Assembly: GCA_965372015.1 (NCBI GenBank)
Contig: CBDVAP010000074.1
Coordinates: forward strand, 1-13,735
Source: JACZSB01 sp965372015
GTDB lineage: Bacteria; Fidelibacterota; Marinisomatia; SCGC-AAA003-L08; TS1B11
Direction of reading: 5' to 3'
DNA: 13,735 nt
In this document: piece after piece, positions 12,546 to 13,735 of the stretch
Layout of the letters: every line of letters begins with the position of its first letter
How positions within the stretch are numbered: the first letter of the stretch is position 1
The notes under the pieces: model-generated
Told to the model about the DNA's origin: nothing
Databases searched by the model: none
What the model saw: only the letters and a program-made list of their open reading frames with translations
Position numbers and translations under genes: made by a program

Positions 12546-13735
12546 GTGCGAATATCAATACTGCTACTGGGAGTAATCATGATGGTATCACTGTCCGCCC
12601 AGGAGGGCGCCGATGCCCTGGCGGCCGTGCGCCGGACACGGCTCAGCGAGCTGCTGCCGCAGATCCTCAAGGCGAAGAAAATCGACTGCTGGCTGACGTT
12701 CACCCGGGAGGGGGCCAGCGATCCATTGCTCAGCCAGCTGGGCAGCAATCATATGGTGGCCCGGGCGGCCCTATTGTTCGCCCACGACCGCCAGGGCAAC
12801 TACCGGCGGGTAGCCATCGCTGCCTCGTACGATGTTACGCCCCTGATAAACAGCGCCCTGTACGATACGGTGATCTCGTATAAGCAGGAAGGGGTGCGGC
12901 CGCACCTGCAGCAGATTATGGCGGAGCTGGACCCGGCGGTGATCGCCGTGAACCGCTCCCGGGACGTACCCATGGCGGACGGCCTGACGACGGGGCTGTT
13001 CGATTACCTGGTGGAGGTGTTGCCGGAGTATAGCCCGCGGTTCACATCCTCGGAGGGGTTGATCCTGTCACTGTTCAGCCGGAAGCTGCCGGCGGAGATC
13101 GCCGCCGTGCGCGAGGCGGCCGAAAAAACCCAGCAAATTGTGCGGGAAGCCTTTACCAGTAAAGTAATCAAGCCCGGTAAGACTACCGAGAAGGATGTGG
13201 CGGACTACCTGCGCCGCCGGGCGGAGGAACTGGGGATGGAGGAGTCGTGCATGAACATCGTGGTGGGCCCCATGCGAATCCATTCGGAACCCAGCGACCG
13301 GGTGATCCAACGCGGGGACCTGCTGCGGGCCGATATCTGTTTCAAGGTGCGGGGTTATAGTTCCGACATCCAGCGCACGGCATACGTGTTGCGTAAGGGG
13401 GAGCAGAAAGCACCGGATTTCGTTTTGGGGTTATGGGCTGATGTGAAGGCGTCCAACCTGGCGGCCCTGGCAGCCATCAAGCCGGGTGTGCCGGCCACTG
13501 AGGTTGATAAGGCCGGGCGGTCGCTGCTGGTAAGCCGGGGCTACGAGGAGTACCCCCACGGCACGGGGCACCCCATCGGGATGCAGGTGCATGACATCGG
13601 TCCCCTGCCCATGCCGGATTGGCCGGAGCGCTACGGCAGCGGAGCCTTTGCCCTGCTGGAGCCGGGGATGACCATGGCCATCGAGCCGGCCCTGTACATC
13701 GACGAACCACGGCTGGGGGGCTACGTCAACTTCGG
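12546..13735 (+). CDS. Exported M24-family metallopeptidase (Xaa-Pro aminopeptidase/dipeptidase-like), 3' end outside window
   Basis: 396 codons are visible and the frame is still open at the edge. GTG at 12546 follows AGAGGGG (12532-12538) by seven bases. Residues 1-18 (MRISILLLGVIMMVSLSA) form a signal peptide, so it should act in the periplasm or outside. A creatinase/prolidase N-terminal domain runs to about residue 180. The catalytic pita-bread domain follows: His246 in IVVGPMRIHSEP, metal ligands Asp263 (RADICF) and Asp274 (SDIQRT), His342 in GTGHPIGMQVHD, and Glu380 in AIEPALY. The second glutamate ligand would lie beyond the window. The family binds two metal ions and usually cleaves an N-terminal residue before proline. 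GHP replaces the commoner GHG after the metal-binding histidine. Family members with signal peptides are less common than cytoplasmic ones; a role in using extracellular peptides is inferred. Confidence 0.88.
   Translation, partial: MRISILLLGVIMMVSLSAQEGADALAAVRRTRLSELLPQILKAKKIDCWLTFTREGASDPLLSQLGSNHMVARAALLFAHDRQGNYRRVAIAASYDVTPLINSALYDTVISYKQEGVRPHLQQIMAELDPAVIAVNRSRDVPMADGLTTGLFDYLVEVLPEYSPRFTSSEGLILSLFSRKLPAEIAAVREAAEKTQQIVREAFTSKVIKPGKTTEKDVADYLRRRAEELGMEESCMNIVVGPMRIHSEPSDRVIQRGDLLRADICFKVRGYSSDIQRTAYVLRKGEQKAPDFVLGLWADVKASNLAALAAIKPGVPATEVDKAGRSLLVSRGYEEYPHGTGHPIGMQVHDIGPLPMPDWPERYGSGAFALLEPGMTMAIEPALYIDEPRLGGYVNF

Noticed and set aside
12404..12883. A 159-codon plus-strand frame overlapping the start of the peptidase gene.
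   Set aside because: It reads the peptidase region out of frame. The frame from 12546 carries a signal peptide and the complete M24 motif set.

Overview
The window looks like a bacterial chromosome segment, probably from the Fibrobacteres-Chlorobi-Bacteroidetes (FCB) side of the tree or an uncultured relative. The clues are a DUF5916-type outer-membrane barrel, a long YfhO-family membrane protein, a sensor kinase whose H-box reads AHQLGTP, and frequent GTG/TTG starts. The phylum cannot be fixed from sequence alone. No tRNA, rRNA, CRISPR array, transposase or integrase was seen.

Layout. (1) Positions 1-1806, minus strand, AT-leaning: a surface-polysaccharide type operon running radical SAM/SPASM protein -> class I methyltransferase -> start of a family 2 glycosyltransferase, which leaves the window on the left. 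(2) Positions 1807-2198: a divergent intergenic region. (3) Positions 2199-5378, plus strand: a scrambled block. It holds the first 114 residues of a YfhO-like protein broken into a flippase that lacks its N-terminus, then an AT-rich island with a possible 41-residue ORF and a second methyltransferase, then a second copy of the flippase 3' end, then a third, diverged flippase-like tail. The first two flippase ends form a gap-free direct repeat of about 300 bp flanking the island. (4) Positions 5375-8931, GC-rich: an intact YfhO-family protein and an orphan membrane histidine kinase, joined by stop/start overlaps. (5) Positions 8932-9275: a gene-free spacer with G-runs and a short CGCCAAGG repeat. 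(6) Positions 9276-13735: a DUF5916 barrel protein, a small two-helix membrane protein, and an exported M24 metallopeptidase that runs off the right edge.

How it fits together. The left half belongs to a glycan assembly locus: sugar or lipid-carrier modification, glycosyl transfer, flipping across the inner membrane, and a YfhO protein of GT-C-like character. The mosaic of GC-rich flippase/YfhO pieces and AT-rich methyltransferase cassettes suggests repeated recombination in a polysaccharide locus, with the flippase 3' end as the shared edge. The right half looks like ordinary envelope and periplasmic housekeeping. I did not find a clearly new molecular system. The most interesting signal is the repeated-edge architecture of the flippase/YfhO block.
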